Source: an uncultured bacterium (GTDB lineage Bacteria; Actinomycetota; Actinomycetes; S36-B12). From it: DNA of 21,100 nt. Both the position numbers and the translations under genes were made by a program. This document shows positions 6,160 to 13,953 of the stretch, in pieces; position 1 is the stretch's first letter; each line of letters starts with the position of its first letter. The stretch spans positions 1 through 21,100 of the forward strand of contig CAIVQM010000206.1 in NCBI GenBank assembly GCA_903908025.1, written 5' to 3'. The notes below the pieces were generated by a model. That model searched no databases and had not been told where the DNA came from. It saw only the letters and a program-made list of their open reading frames with translations.

Positions 6160-8422
6160 TGCCCTTGTAGGCGGTGGTGTCCAGCCGCATGCGCAGCCCG
6201 TGGCTGATCGCGCCGGCCCACCACGCCAGCGACATCTGCTGCAGGGCGTACTCCTCCTTACCGAGGCGGTACGACTCCTCCGACGGGCCATCGGCGTAGA
6301 TGTGTCCGTCGCTCCAACGCTTCTGCAATGCGCGCGTATCGGCGGCATGCGCTGCGAGGAACTCCCCCGCGTGCACATCAGGGGCCGAGTAGACATTCGC
6401 GAAGGCATCGACACCCACGAACGTCGCCGGGCGACGGGTGCCCCAGTCGGCTCCCATCGGGTAGTAGATCTGCCCGAGCGGCTGGTACACCGTGCCGCCG
6501 GGTGCCGCATAGGGCGGTGACGGGAAATCCACGACGGCCAGCGCGCGGTACACGATGTCGGCGTTGAGGAACAGCGCCTCCGGCACGGGCCGATCCGCGG
6601 CTCGCAGCAGACTGGCCGCCCACCACAGGTGCTCCACGTTCTGGATGTAGTCGGGGTTGACGATGCCGTGGTTGGTGACGGTGCCGTCCTCGTTGGCATT
6701 CGTGCCCGGCAGTCGCACGTCAAGCTGAACGCCGTTGACCTTCTGAGGGTTGTGCAGGTCACCCGGACGAGCAAAGGCGGCGATGGCCATGCCGATCAGT
6801 GAACTGCGCCAGCGGCCAGCGCTCCCATACTTCGGCATCATCGACAGCGCGAGAGCGGGCGCCATGAGATCCCACGAGACAGCATCGGACTGCGAGTCGC
6901 CGGGCGTGATCTCCTGACCCAGCCGATTGCGGAAGTATCGCGGCCCGCGTGCCGTGGCGTAGTCGGCCTCGCTCACGACCATGGCGGCCACGTACGAGCG
7001 CTCCTGGGCGTTGAGCTCATCCCAGAGCAGCCAACCGGCCTGCCCGACGGTGGCGGCCCAGAGCGCTGACTGCCACGTGTTTCCCCAACCACCGGGGGAG
7101 AGGGCACCGTGCTGACAGGCCAGTGAGCGGATGTGCCAGCGCGCGTAGTCCAGCAGTTCGCGGCGCGAGATGCCGTTGGTCGTCTTCCACTTGGTCGTCG
7201 TCAGCATGATCGCCGCCGCGAGCGCCGAGTTCGCCGAGCGCCGGATCGACTCCTCGATCGTGCGGTGCGTGCTGAGCGGGTCGTAGTACGGACGGCCAAC
7301 GCGTGACTTCAGTCGCTTGGTGAGGTCGTTGGTCATGACGTAGCGCAGGCCGTCTTGCACGGTCGCAAGGATCTCGGCGTTGCCGGGAATGCTCGTCGTG
7401 CCCGGCGGCGTGATGGGAGGACGCACCTTTGCAGCAGCGATCGCGCCGTACCGCTCACCGGACGTCGTCGCACTCGGGCAGTGACCGAGGCCCGTCGTCT
7501 GATTCCCGACCAGCGGGACCTCGCCCTCGGTGAGTGGATGTGTCTCGCTGGTTGTCTTGCGGACATGCTCAAGTCCTGCCCCCAGCACCCACTCGGAGCG
7601 GGCTCGAACGAAGCCCGGGTCGTCCCGACCGTCGCGATCCCAGTCGCCCGCCACCGGCAGGTCGCCGACCGCGCCGAAGGCGAACTGCAGCACCGCCGCG
7701 TGCACATCGCGCATCATCGTCACGTCGATGTGCTGTCCGACGAACGATGGCTTCTTCGTGATCCCGGTCAGGCGCAGGATCCACTGATTGCCGCGCACCA
7801 CGCCGAGGTCATCGCGTCCATCGCCATCCCAGTCACCCACCACGGGGATGTCACCTGCCTGACCGAAATTGTCGACGGCCGACGGCTTGCCGTTCGCGCG
7901 CTGCCAGTGCCATTCGCCATTGCGAAAGACGCCGATATCCGCGCGCCGGTCGCCATCGATCTGACCCACGACGGGGACATCCGCCGGGTCACCGCCGAAG
8001 GCCGTCAGCCCCGCCCACTGCGGCGAGTCGACGGCGGCATTGGTGACGAACCACTGTCCGGCCTCGTACCGCCCCGGCGTATCGACCCCATCCCCGTTCC
8101 AGTCGCCCATCAGCGGCGTGCCACCGGCCGGCGGCATCGAGATCTGGGTCCCCGACAGGCGGCCATAGCCCGTCGACCACACCTGCCACAGTCCGGTGGC
8201 GGTCGACGCCGCAGCCGGTATCGAACGCGGGGTCGTCCTGCCGCTGGCTGGGCTGTCGGTGACGACGGGCAGCCGCGGCAGCCGCGGCGCCGGATCGATA
8301 TGCGGAGTCGCGTGCGGGACGGTCGCGTCCGCGCTCGTGGCCATGGCGAGTGATCCGACCGCAAGGGAGGCCATCGCAACGGACGCGCCGAGGCGTGTCA
8401 GGCGAGGTCTCAGGGTGTGCAC
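6128..8422 (-). CDS. Secreted protein with FG-GAP-like repeats and an alpha/alpha-toroid, heparinase/lyase-like domain
   Basis: 764 residues from a GTG at 8422. The N-terminus is a signal peptide: basic VHTLRPRLTRLG, a hydrophobic Ala-rich core, and cleavage probably after SADA (about residue 33). Four repeats follow at about residues 104-282, with calcium-loop cores GDWNGDG, QIDGDRRAD, GDWDGDGRDD and GDWDRDGRDD, the FG-GAP/VCBS type that forms beta-propeller blades or surface-binding modules. Residues about 335-764 are helix-rich with many Trp and His, including TVTNHGIVNPDY and YYPMGADWG, and resemble heparinase II/III or alginate-lyase toroids. A role in cutting or binding an extracellular polysaccharide is inferred; no exact family or catalytic residue was assigned. 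The start lies 13 nt inside the upstream membrane gene, so expression is probably coupled. An in-frame ATG 285 nt upstream was rejected because it buries the signal peptide. Confidence 0.82.
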   Translation of the reverse strand: MHTLRPRLTRLGASVAMASLAVGSLAMATSADATVPHATPHIDPAPRLPRLPVVTDSPASGRTTPRSIPAAASTATGLWQVWSTGYGRLSGTQISMPPAGGTPLMGDWNGDGVDTPGRYEAGQWFVTNAAVDSPQWAGLTAFGGDPADVPVVGQIDGDRRADIGVFRNGEWHWQRANGKPSAVDNFGQAGDIPVVGDWDGDGRDDLGVVRGNQWILRLTGITKKPSFVGQHIDVTMMRDVHAAVLQFAFGAVGDLPVAGDWDRDGRDDPGFVRARSEWVLGAGLEHVRKTTSETHPLTEGEVPLVGNQTTGLGHCPSATTSGERYGAIAAAKVRPPITPPGTTSIPGNAEILATVQDGLRYVMTNDLTKRLKSRVGRPYYDPLSTHRTIEESIRRSANSALAAAIMLTTTKWKTTNGISRRELLDYARWHIRSLACQHGALSPGGWGNTWQSALWAATVGQAGWLLWDELNAQERSYVAAMVVSEADYATARGPRYFRNRLGQEITPGDSQSDAVSWDLMAPALALSMMPKYGSAGRWRSSLIGMAIAAFARPGDLHNPQKVNGVQLDVRLPGTNANEDGTVTNHGIVNPDYIQNVEHLWWAASLLRAADRPVPEALFLNADIVYRALAVVDFPSPPYAAPGGTVYQPLGQIYYPMGADWGTRRPATFVGVDAFANVYSAPDVHAGEFLAAHAADTRALQKRWSDGHIYADGPSEESYRLGKEEYALQQMSLAWWAGAISHGLRMRLDTTAYKGISLGRGTPIP
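6131..6167. terminator. Two short hairpins at the convergent overlap, possible bidirectional terminator
   Basis: CGGGA-N6-TCCCG (6131-6146) and CAAGG-N7-CCTTG (6151-6167) lie back to back where the epimerase and the secreted toroid-protein gene converge. Stems are only 5 bp and there is no T-run, so termination function is tentative. Confidence 0.25.
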
Positions 8423-10362
8423 TCCGGGCACAGCAGATTCGGTGGCATCGGAACCTGAACGGGAAGCACGCGGTCGTCCCCGCGCTCGGCTGCGTAGGCA
8501 TCGAGGAGTTCGCCCGACGACGGCCGGAACCACAGTGCGGCAACCGTCATCTGCGGATTCAGGTTGAGCGCGAGATCGACGTAGCCAGGTGTCTTCACGC
8601 CATAAGGGAACGGCGGCAGGTCGCGGTAGAAGCGCTGCTGCGTCTTCGACATCACGCCATGCAGAGACGCGACCCACAGGTTGGGCAGAGTGCCCGCACC
8701 GTCCCACAGCAGCGTCGTGCGCTCCGGGTACGGCACCGCCGCCTGCTGACCGCGGATGATGGCCTCTCCGATCAACGGGTCGTTGATCCCGCGCGTGCGG
8801 TCAGCGCCTGCCTGGATGCCCGAGGCTGCAGCGAAGCCAGCACCGAACTGCGCGGGCAGTGCCCCGGCGTAGCCGAGACTGCCCAGCACGATGACGGCAC
8901 CGAGGGCGATACATATCGCCGACGAGGCCTTCGACATTCCCTGCACCGCGCGCACGAGCACAACCGATAGCAGGGCCGCGATGATCGTCGCGACCGCCAG
9001 CAGCATCGCGTCCAGCGGCTTGAGCACGTAGTAGGACTGCAGCCGACCAAGATCAGCCGCATCGGCCCCCGTCGCGAAGTACGCCGCGACCAGTCCGGCT
9101 CCGGCAATCGGACCGACAACAGCGACTGCCAGCGGCCACCGGCCGGCCCGCACCAGCAGCACGGCCAGCAGCGACGCGATCACCGGCGACAGCAGCGCGA
9201 GCCCGAGGTTGAACGGCACCATTCCGGTACCCACGGCACCGAGTTGGGCGGTGAAGTCACCGGTCGACTGCCCCGGCTCGACTCCCAGGATTGCCGACAT
9301 CTGTGTCAGCGCCATGACGGCGCCGAGTCCCGCACTCGCGACGAGCCAGGCGGCCCCCATCCACCAGCGGTGCTTCAGCAGGGCGACGGCAACGACGATC
9401 CCGGACGGCACCAGACCGAGCACGAGTGGCGTCCACAGTCCGATCACCGCGAGCGCGCCCAACGGGATGAGGAACCAGCCCAGCAGTCGCGCCGATCGCA
9501 GGCTGCGAGCGCTGACGTAAGCCGTGACCACGACGACCGTGACACCCATCATGAAATTCGTGAAGCCGGCGTTGAAAAGCAGTGCCGGGCTGCCGAGCAG
9601 TGCGAAGAGGGCGAATACGCCGACGGCGACCGGCCGGGCCCACGTCTCCTTGTCTCGACCCGCGATGCGGGCGGCGAGGTCACCGGCGACCCAGGCCAGG
9701 GCGACCAGACACAGGGCGAACGAGATCGCACTCCATTGCACGAACGGCCACAACAGCCCCGGCCGATCGAGGAGCGGAGCCACAGGTCGGGTGGCGAGCT
9801 CGGCGAGTGACCACACCGTGGTGTGCAGCGACGGGTACCACTGGTTCCAGGCGATCGCGCCGTCGATGGTCGGCCAGGTAGTGCTGGCCGACTCGTAGGT
9901 GTTCGCGAACGTGGTGAAGTGGCCCTGGTTGTCCCAGCCACTGAAGAACAGTCCGCTGACGATCTCCACCGTGGACCGGCCGAGGTAGGCGGCCATCAGC
10001 CAGGCGGCGCTCGCGGCACCGAGGACGCCCGCAATCGCGTCGCTGACCGTCGGCCGAGGGATGCCCACCTCTCGCAGCGCTGGTATCAACCGCAGTGCGA
10101 GAACTCCCAGGAGGAGGAGGCTCACGGCGATGCGTGCACTCGTCGACGTGACCGGCATGGATCCAGCGCGCGGGAACACGACCGCGGCAGCGCCGAGCAG
10201 GACCACCCCTGACACCACGGCGCGTTCGGTGAGCGACCGACCCCACGGCGGCAGCAGCATGAGCAGCACCAGGGCCGCGAAGAATCCGATAGCAGGGAGC
10301 AGCCACAGGGCCGCGATGACGATAGCTGTCACAGCGGAGATGGCGATGAGGAACTTGCTCAT
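8410..10362 (-). CDS. Large polytopic membrane protein, possible GT-C-type glycosyltransferase
   Basis: 650 residues from an ATG at 10362, two bases after the stop of the DUF4012 gene, which implies translational coupling. About a dozen hydrophobic segments run to about residue 510, and a soluble extracytoplasmic tail follows. The large loop after the first helices holds GWDNQGHFTTF (D144, H148) and WNQWYPSLHTT (H180), resembling the conserved Asp/His loop of DUF6541-like and other GT-C-like actinobacterial membrane proteins. A role in transferring or polymerising lipid-linked sugars at the outer face is plausible but unproven. The last 13 nt overlap the start of the secreted toroid-protein gene. 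In-frame starts inside the upstream gene (to 10515) give a basic, non-membrane leader and were rejected. Confidence 0.82.
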   Translation of the reverse strand: MSKFLIAISAVTAIVIAALWLLPAIGFFAALVLLMLLPPWGRSLTERAVVSGVVLLGAAAVVFPRAGSMPVTSTSARIAVSLLLLGVLALRLIPALREVGIPRPTVSDAIAGVLGAASAAWLMAAYLGRSTVEIVSGLFFSGWDNQGHFTTFANTYESASTTWPTIDGAIAWNQWYPSLHTTVWSLAELATRPVAPLLDRPGLLWPFVQWSAISFALCLVALAWVAGDLAARIAGRDKETWARPVAVGVFALFALLGSPALLFNAGFTNFMMGVTVVVVTAYVSARSLRSARLLGWFLIPLGALAVIGLWTPLVLGLVPSGIVVAVALLKHRWWMGAAWLVASAGLGAVMALTQMSAILGVEPGQSTGDFTAQLGAVGTGMVPFNLGLALLSPVIASLLAVLLVRAGRWPLAVAVVGPIAGAGLVAAYFATGADAADLGRLQSYYVLKPLDAMLLAVATIIAALLSVVLVRAVQGMSKASSAICIALGAVIVLGSLGYAGALPAQFGAGFAAASGIQAGADRTRGINDPLIGEAIIRGQQAAVPYPERTTLLWDGAGTLPNLWVASLHGVMSKTQQRFYRDLPPFPYGVKTPGYVDLALNLNPQMTVAALWFRPSSGELLDAYAAERGDDRVLPVQVPMPPNLLCPECTP

Positions 10363-10364
10363 GC

Positions 10365-12296
10365 TCACCGCTCGAAGTTCATGACGACGTTGACGGGTGC
10401 CGACTGCACAGCACTGACGGTAGCGGTCGAACCGCTCACGTCCTGTCCGCCTTGCGGCACGGGCGTCCAACCCGCGGGGGCGGTGACCTGCACGGTCACG
10501 GTCGATGGGGTCCACAGCGACTGTGGCTCGGCTTGCAGCAGGTAGCGCAGGCTGTCGCGATCTGTACCCGAGAACGTGCCCGCCGGTAGTTGATAACTGA
10601 TCGACACGGCGTTCTGGCCGCCAGGGGCCGTCCAGCCCACGACTCGAATCATTCGATGCCCGAATCCGTCATTGACCCAGCCGCCACCGAGTTGCGGATG
10701 GTTGCGGAAGGGTCGAACGGCGAAACCCGAGGGGTACGAAGCACGGTAGGCGGACGCGGAGTCCGGCACATACATGATGTACGCCGCCTTCAGCCAGGAT
10801 GTCTCATAGCCGATGCGCTCGGGCGGGCCCTCAGGCCGGTCAGGAGGCGTCGCATTGGTGATGGTCATCTGCTGAGTCACGCGGGCCGAACCGTCCTCCG
10901 ACACCTGCGCCGTGACGAGCACATTGCGCTGCTGGAAGACGTCGACCTTGCTCTGGTTGCCGTTCTGCGTGTAGACGGCAGACCAGTCGCCCGAGTCGGG
11001 ATCCGCGACCACCCCCGCTGCATCCGCCTGGATGGCCAGGCTCTCGAGCTCTGGGCTGTGCATCCAGAACTGCACATGCCGACCGGGAGCGGTGCTCGCA
11101 ATCGCCTGCGCCGCTGCGACCAGATCGTTGCCGCCGAGCAGCCGGTCGAGCAGCACGTTGACCAGGTCCTGGTTGGCCTGCTGCCGCTCCGTCGCCCCCT
11201 CCTGCCCGAAGGTCTGGTACGCGTCGATGAGCAGGATCTGTCCGAGCCGGGCACCGTCGACCGTGCCGTACACCGGGGATTCGACCGGGCCGGTCTGGTC
11301 GAGCACGGCAGCGATGGCAGTGAGGTCGAGCGTGATGACGCCGTCGACAGGCGGGTAGTTGCCACCCAGCCAGGCCCCGGCCATCTCCTGCGCGGAGAAC
11401 AGCAGGTTCGGGTGCGTGTTGGTGACCACGAAAGGTGCGGTGCGGGGATTGCCGGGGAAGAACGGGTTGCCGCCCGGTCCCCACCAGGTGACCGGTGCAT
11501 TGAGCGGCGGGAAGAGCTGAGTGCTGGTCGGGCCCTTGATGGGAATCGAGATGCGCCCGTCGTTGAACTCGACGAGCACCAGGGTCAGCGGCGCTCCGCC
11601 GGCCGCGCGCATCTCGGCCTGGTTGCCGATCGCGACGAGGTACCGCCGCACGCCGTTGGCGCCGAGGGCTTCAGGGAGCACGGGCGCGATGCCTTCGAGC
11701 GCCTCAATCGCCTCCTGCACCGGCTTCATCTCGGCCAGCGCCTTGTCGCGCACGCGGTCGAGGAAGACGGCGCCCTTCGCATCCGCTCGGATCGCCGTCA
11801 GGTCGGCCTCTGCAGAGGCCAGGCCCTCGCTGGTCGACGTGACTCGACCCGGCAGGTCCTTCAGCCGGGTGAGGTCGATCGCTCCGTCGGAGAAGATCTT
11901 CGCGCCGCCGCCCTTGCCGGAGAGGTCGCCGTAAAGGGAGAGCAGTTCGCCTGTGCTCGATGTGACGTTGGCAGCTGCGGAGACGGCCAGCCGCCAATTG
12001 GCCACGGCCACCGCGACTCCCGGCAACCGCCCGACGACGTTCAGTTGCGGAAGTCCCACGGACCGGTTCATCTGCTCCGTCGAGATCCCCGCGGCCTCGA
12101 ACTTCGCCTGCGCATCGGAGTACTCGCCGGTCTGCACGCCGTCGGCCGCAGCGGTGAGGTTGCTTTGGAGCCCGTATCCGCCGAAGGCGAGGGTCCCGAT
12201 CGCGTAGAGAAGTCCCGCCTGCAGCCAGAGCACGAAGCCACCGACCACGAGGACGAAAATGCCGCCCAGCACGAGGCGTGGGCGGCTCACAGTCAC
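10365..12296 (-). CDS. DUF4012 family membrane-anchored protein
   Basis: 643 residues from a GTG at 12296. One N-terminal membrane helix (about residues 9-32) anchors a large extracytoplasmic region, so it is a type II membrane protein. The DUF4012 core is recognisable from RRYLVAIGNQAEMRAAGGAP and, downstream, DGVITLDLTAIAAVLDQTGP. DUF4012 proteins are common in actinobacterial and Gram-positive surface-polysaccharide loci and have been compared with LytR-CpsA-Psr proteins, but their reaction is unknown. Its place between the priming sugar transferase and a polytopic membrane protein supports a role in glycan export, assembly or attachment (inference). It starts only 21 nt after the upstream stop, yet a TATACT box in that gap gives it its own promoter. 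Confidence 0.9.
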   Translation of the reverse strand: MTVSRPRLVLGGIFVLVVGGFVLWLQAGLLYAIGTLAFGGYGLQSNLTAAADGVQTGEYSDAQAKFEAAGISTEQMNRSVGLPQLNVVGRLPGVAVAVANWRLAVSAAANVTSSTGELLSLYGDLSGKGGGAKIFSDGAIDLTRLKDLPGRVTSTSEGLASAEADLTAIRADAKGAVFLDRVRDKALAEMKPVQEAIEALEGIAPVLPEALGANGVRRYLVAIGNQAEMRAAGGAPLTLVLVEFNDGRISIPIKGPTSTQLFPPLNAPVTWWGPGGNPFFPGNPRTAPFVVTNTHPNLLFSAQEMAGAWLGGNYPPVDGVITLDLTAIAAVLDQTGPVESPVYGTVDGARLGQILLIDAYQTFGQEGATERQQANQDLVNVLLDRLLGGNDLVAAAQAIASTAPGRHVQFWMHSPELESLAIQADAAGVVADPDSGDWSAVYTQNGNQSKVDVFQQRNVLVTAQVSEDGSARVTQQMTITNATPPDRPEGPPERIGYETSWLKAAYIMYVPDSASAYRASYPSGFAVRPFRNHPQLGGGWVNDGFGHRMIRVVGWTAPGGQNAVSISYQLPAGTFSGTDRDSLRYLLQAEPQSLWTPSTVTVQVTAPAGWTPVPQGGQDVSGSTATVSAVQSAPVNVVMNFER

Positions 12297-12302
12297 TTCA
12301 CG

Positions 12303-12308
12303 AGTATA
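12303..12308 (-). promoter_or_regulatory. -10 box (TATACT) of a leaderless promoter for the DUF4012 gene
   Basis: TATACT, close to the consensus TATAAT, is followed by CGTGAA and the GTG at 12296. It lies in the 21-nt gap after the sugar-transferase stop, so the downstream three genes can be transcribed independently. A perfect palindrome TAGGGCCCTA (12311-12320) overlaps the upstream stop codon. Confidence 0.65.
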
Positions 12309-12317
12309 GATAGGGCC

Positions 12318-13850
12318 CTAGTACGCGCCGTCGCCCACGAGGACGGCCTTCACGGTCTTCGCCACGATCACGAGATCAAGGGCAGGTGACCAGTGCTCGA
12401 CGTAGTCGAGGTCCAGGCGCATCCGCTCCTCCCAGTCGACCGTCTTGCGGCCGCTGACCTGCCACAGGCCGGTGAGGCCGGGCTTCGTGAGGTGCCGGCG
12501 GTGGTCTGCGTCGCCGAAAAGGGCCATCTCGTCGACGAGCACCGGTCGCGGGCCAACCAGCGACATCGTGCCGCCGATGACGTTGACGACCTGGGGCATC
12601 TCGTCGATCGACCAGCGGCGCAGGACGCGGCCGAACGGCGTGATCCGAGGATCGCGCTTGTAGCGGTCGAGGATCGCCTCGTCGGGCTTGCCGATGATGT
12701 CGTCGCGCTGCGCGTCGGAGCCGACGTACATCGTGCGGAACTTCGGGAACGTGATGATCTGGCCGCCGCGACCGACGCGCTCCTGCATGTAGAACATCGG
12801 CCCGCGACTCGAAAGTTTCGTACCGATCATCGCGACGATCATGAACGGCAGGAACAGGAGGAAGAGCAATGAGCCGATGACGATGTCGAGGGTGCGCTTG
12901 ATGGCGCGCTTCGGACCCGTCAGGTACGGCTCGTCAAGGTGCAGCAGCGGCAGGTCGGCGGCCATGCGCATTGTGACGCGCGGACCGGCAACGTCACCGA
13001 TCGTCGGCGCGACGAGCAGGTCGACGCGCGGACCCTCGAGCCGCCAGGCGAGACGCTGAATGACCTGCTGCCCCAACGCCGGGGAGCCAGCAACAGCAAC
13101 GGTGTCGGCGTCCTCGAGTGAGATGCGCGTCATGACCTCATCGAGCCAGGCATCGAGTGCCGCCGGCGTCACATCGGCCGCCGGCTCGTCGATAACGTCG
13201 ACGACGGTGAAGCCGGCAACCGGATCACGGTCGAGCATGTCGACGATCTCGTCCTTCGCCGGCCCCGCACCCACGACGACGGTGCGGTGCAGGAAGTGCC
13301 CGTAGCGGCGCTCGTGACGCAGCCATGACCGCAGGGCCCAGCGCACGATGAGCAGAAGTGTGAGACCGACCGCGAAGGTGATCAGTACGAAGCCGCGCGA
13401 GAGGTCGAGTTTGAAGGCAAAGGCGAACACGGCGATAGCCGCGAAGACCATCGCCGATGCACCGACGACTCGCTTGAACTCCTCGGAGCCCACGCCGAGC
13501 ATGCGGGTGTCGTAGGCGCCGCGCAGGACCAGCACTGCCATCCACGACACGATGACGACCAGCACCAGCGACACGTAGGTCGGATTGTTCAGCTCGACGG
13601 AGTAGGGGATGGCCCAGCGAAGGATGAAGCCGACGACACCTGCCGTGATGACAGCCAGCAGATCGAACAGGAAGGCGCGGATCGCGTAGACGCGCAGCGG
13701 GTCGCGGCGCAGGTGCGGACGGTCGCGATGCGAGTGCGCCTCGGACCAGCCGATCCGCGAGGGGGTCATCAGCGGGATCGTCAGGTGCTCCTGCTGGTGC
13801 GCCGCAGCGCCCGAGTCGTCGGCAGGGGCCTTGCGTTCCTCAAGCGACAC
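12318..13850 (-). CDS. Polyprenyl-phosphate sugar-1-phosphate transferase (polyisoprenyl glycosylphosphotransferase)
   Basis: 510 residues, the usual length of the large WbaP/CpsE-like enzymes. A polar N-terminal tail of about 50 residues is followed by four membrane helices (about residues 57-172), a Rossmann-like middle section (TVVVGAGPAKDEI, about 190-201) and the bacterial sugar transferase domain (about 315-510). Catalytic-domain signatures are KRTLDI, a membrane helix, YMQERVGRGG, FPKFRTM, RRWSIDEMPQ, SLVGPRP, KPGLTGLWQVSGR and DLDYVEHWS. It moves a sugar-1-phosphate from a nucleotide sugar to undecaprenyl phosphate on the inner face of the membrane, the first step of exopolysaccharide, capsule or O-antigen-like synthesis. 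Which sugar is unknown. A strong Shine-Dalgarno site supports the GTG at 13850. It probably sets the polysaccharide identity of the whole locus. Confidence 0.95.
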   Translation of the reverse strand: MSLEERKAPADDSGAAAHQQEHLTIPLMTPSRIGWSEAHSHRDRPHLRRDPLRVYAIRAFLFDLLAVITAGVVGFILRWAIPYSVELNNPTYVSLVLVVIVSWMAVLVLRGAYDTRMLGVGSEEFKRVVGASAMVFAAIAVFAFAFKLDLSRGFVLITFAVGLTLLLIVRWALRSWLRHERRYGHFLHRTVVVGAGPAKDEIVDMLDRDPVAGFTVVDVIDEPAADVTPAALDAWLDEVMTRISLEDADTVAVAGSPALGQQVIQRLAWRLEGPRVDLLVAPTIGDVAGPRVTMRMAADLPLLHLDEPYLTGPKRAIKRTLDIVIGSLLFLLFLPFMIVAMIGTKLSSRGPMFYMQERVGRGGQIITFPKFRTMYVGSDAQRDDIIGKPDEAILDRYKRDPRITPFGRVLRRWSIDEMPQVVNVIGGTMSLVGPRPVLVDEMALFGDADHRRHLTKPGLTGLWQVSGRKTVDWEERMRLDLDYVEHWSPALDLVIVAKTVKAVLVGDGAY

Positions 13851-13855
13851 GCAGC

Positions 13856-13863
13856 ACCTCCCT
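13856..13863 (-). promoter_or_regulatory. Ribosome binding site (AGGGAGGT) of the sugar-transferase gene
   Basis: AGGGAGGT lies 5 nt before the GTG at 13850. This gene, unlike most transcription-unit heads here, has a conventional leader. Confidence 0.7.
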
Positions 13864-13882
13864 ACGATCGGCCAGCCCGCTC

Positions 13883-13888
13883 ACGGTA
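13883..13888 (-). promoter_or_regulatory. Possible -10 box (TACCGT) for the sugar-transferase gene
   Basis: TACCGT on the minus strand would give a leader of about 26 nt containing the AGGGAGGT site. It lies in the loop of a 6-bp hairpin (CCCGCT-N9-AGCGGG, 13876-13896), which could be regulatory or a weak terminator for the glycosidase unit. The 103-nt gap 13851-13953 holds nothing else recognisable. Confidence 0.35.
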
Positions 13889-13953
13889 GCAGCGGGAGCC
13901 CGATTCGTCCGTTCTCGAACGCCTGACCTTGCCCGATCTTTACCTACCCGCCA

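Noticed and set aside
5488..6774. 428-codon minus-strand frame across the epimerase gene and the end of the toroid-protein gene
   Set aside because: It is antisense to RmlC, whose catalytic residues are intact, and out of frame with the toroid protein; Ser/Arg-rich composition indicates a shadow.
7355..8353. 332-codon plus-strand frame opposite the FG-GAP repeats
   Set aside because: The minus strand encodes a clear signal peptide and repeated DxDxDG loops; this frame has none.
8423..8707. Longer N-terminus for the toroid protein
   Set aside because: It would place an Arg-rich stretch before a good signal peptide and lies wholly inside the upstream membrane gene.
10590..12389. Long open frame of 599 codons on the plus strand, opposite the DUF4012 gene
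   Set aside because: It is antisense to a gene with a recognised family, is rich in Arg, His and Gly as expected for a GC-rich shadow frame, and shows no domain.
13876..13896. Hairpin CCCGCT-N9-AGCGGG as a terminator for the glycosidase unit
   Set aside because: Only a 6-bp stem, no T-run, and it overlaps the likely promoter of the sugar transferase; kept only as a comment on that promoter.
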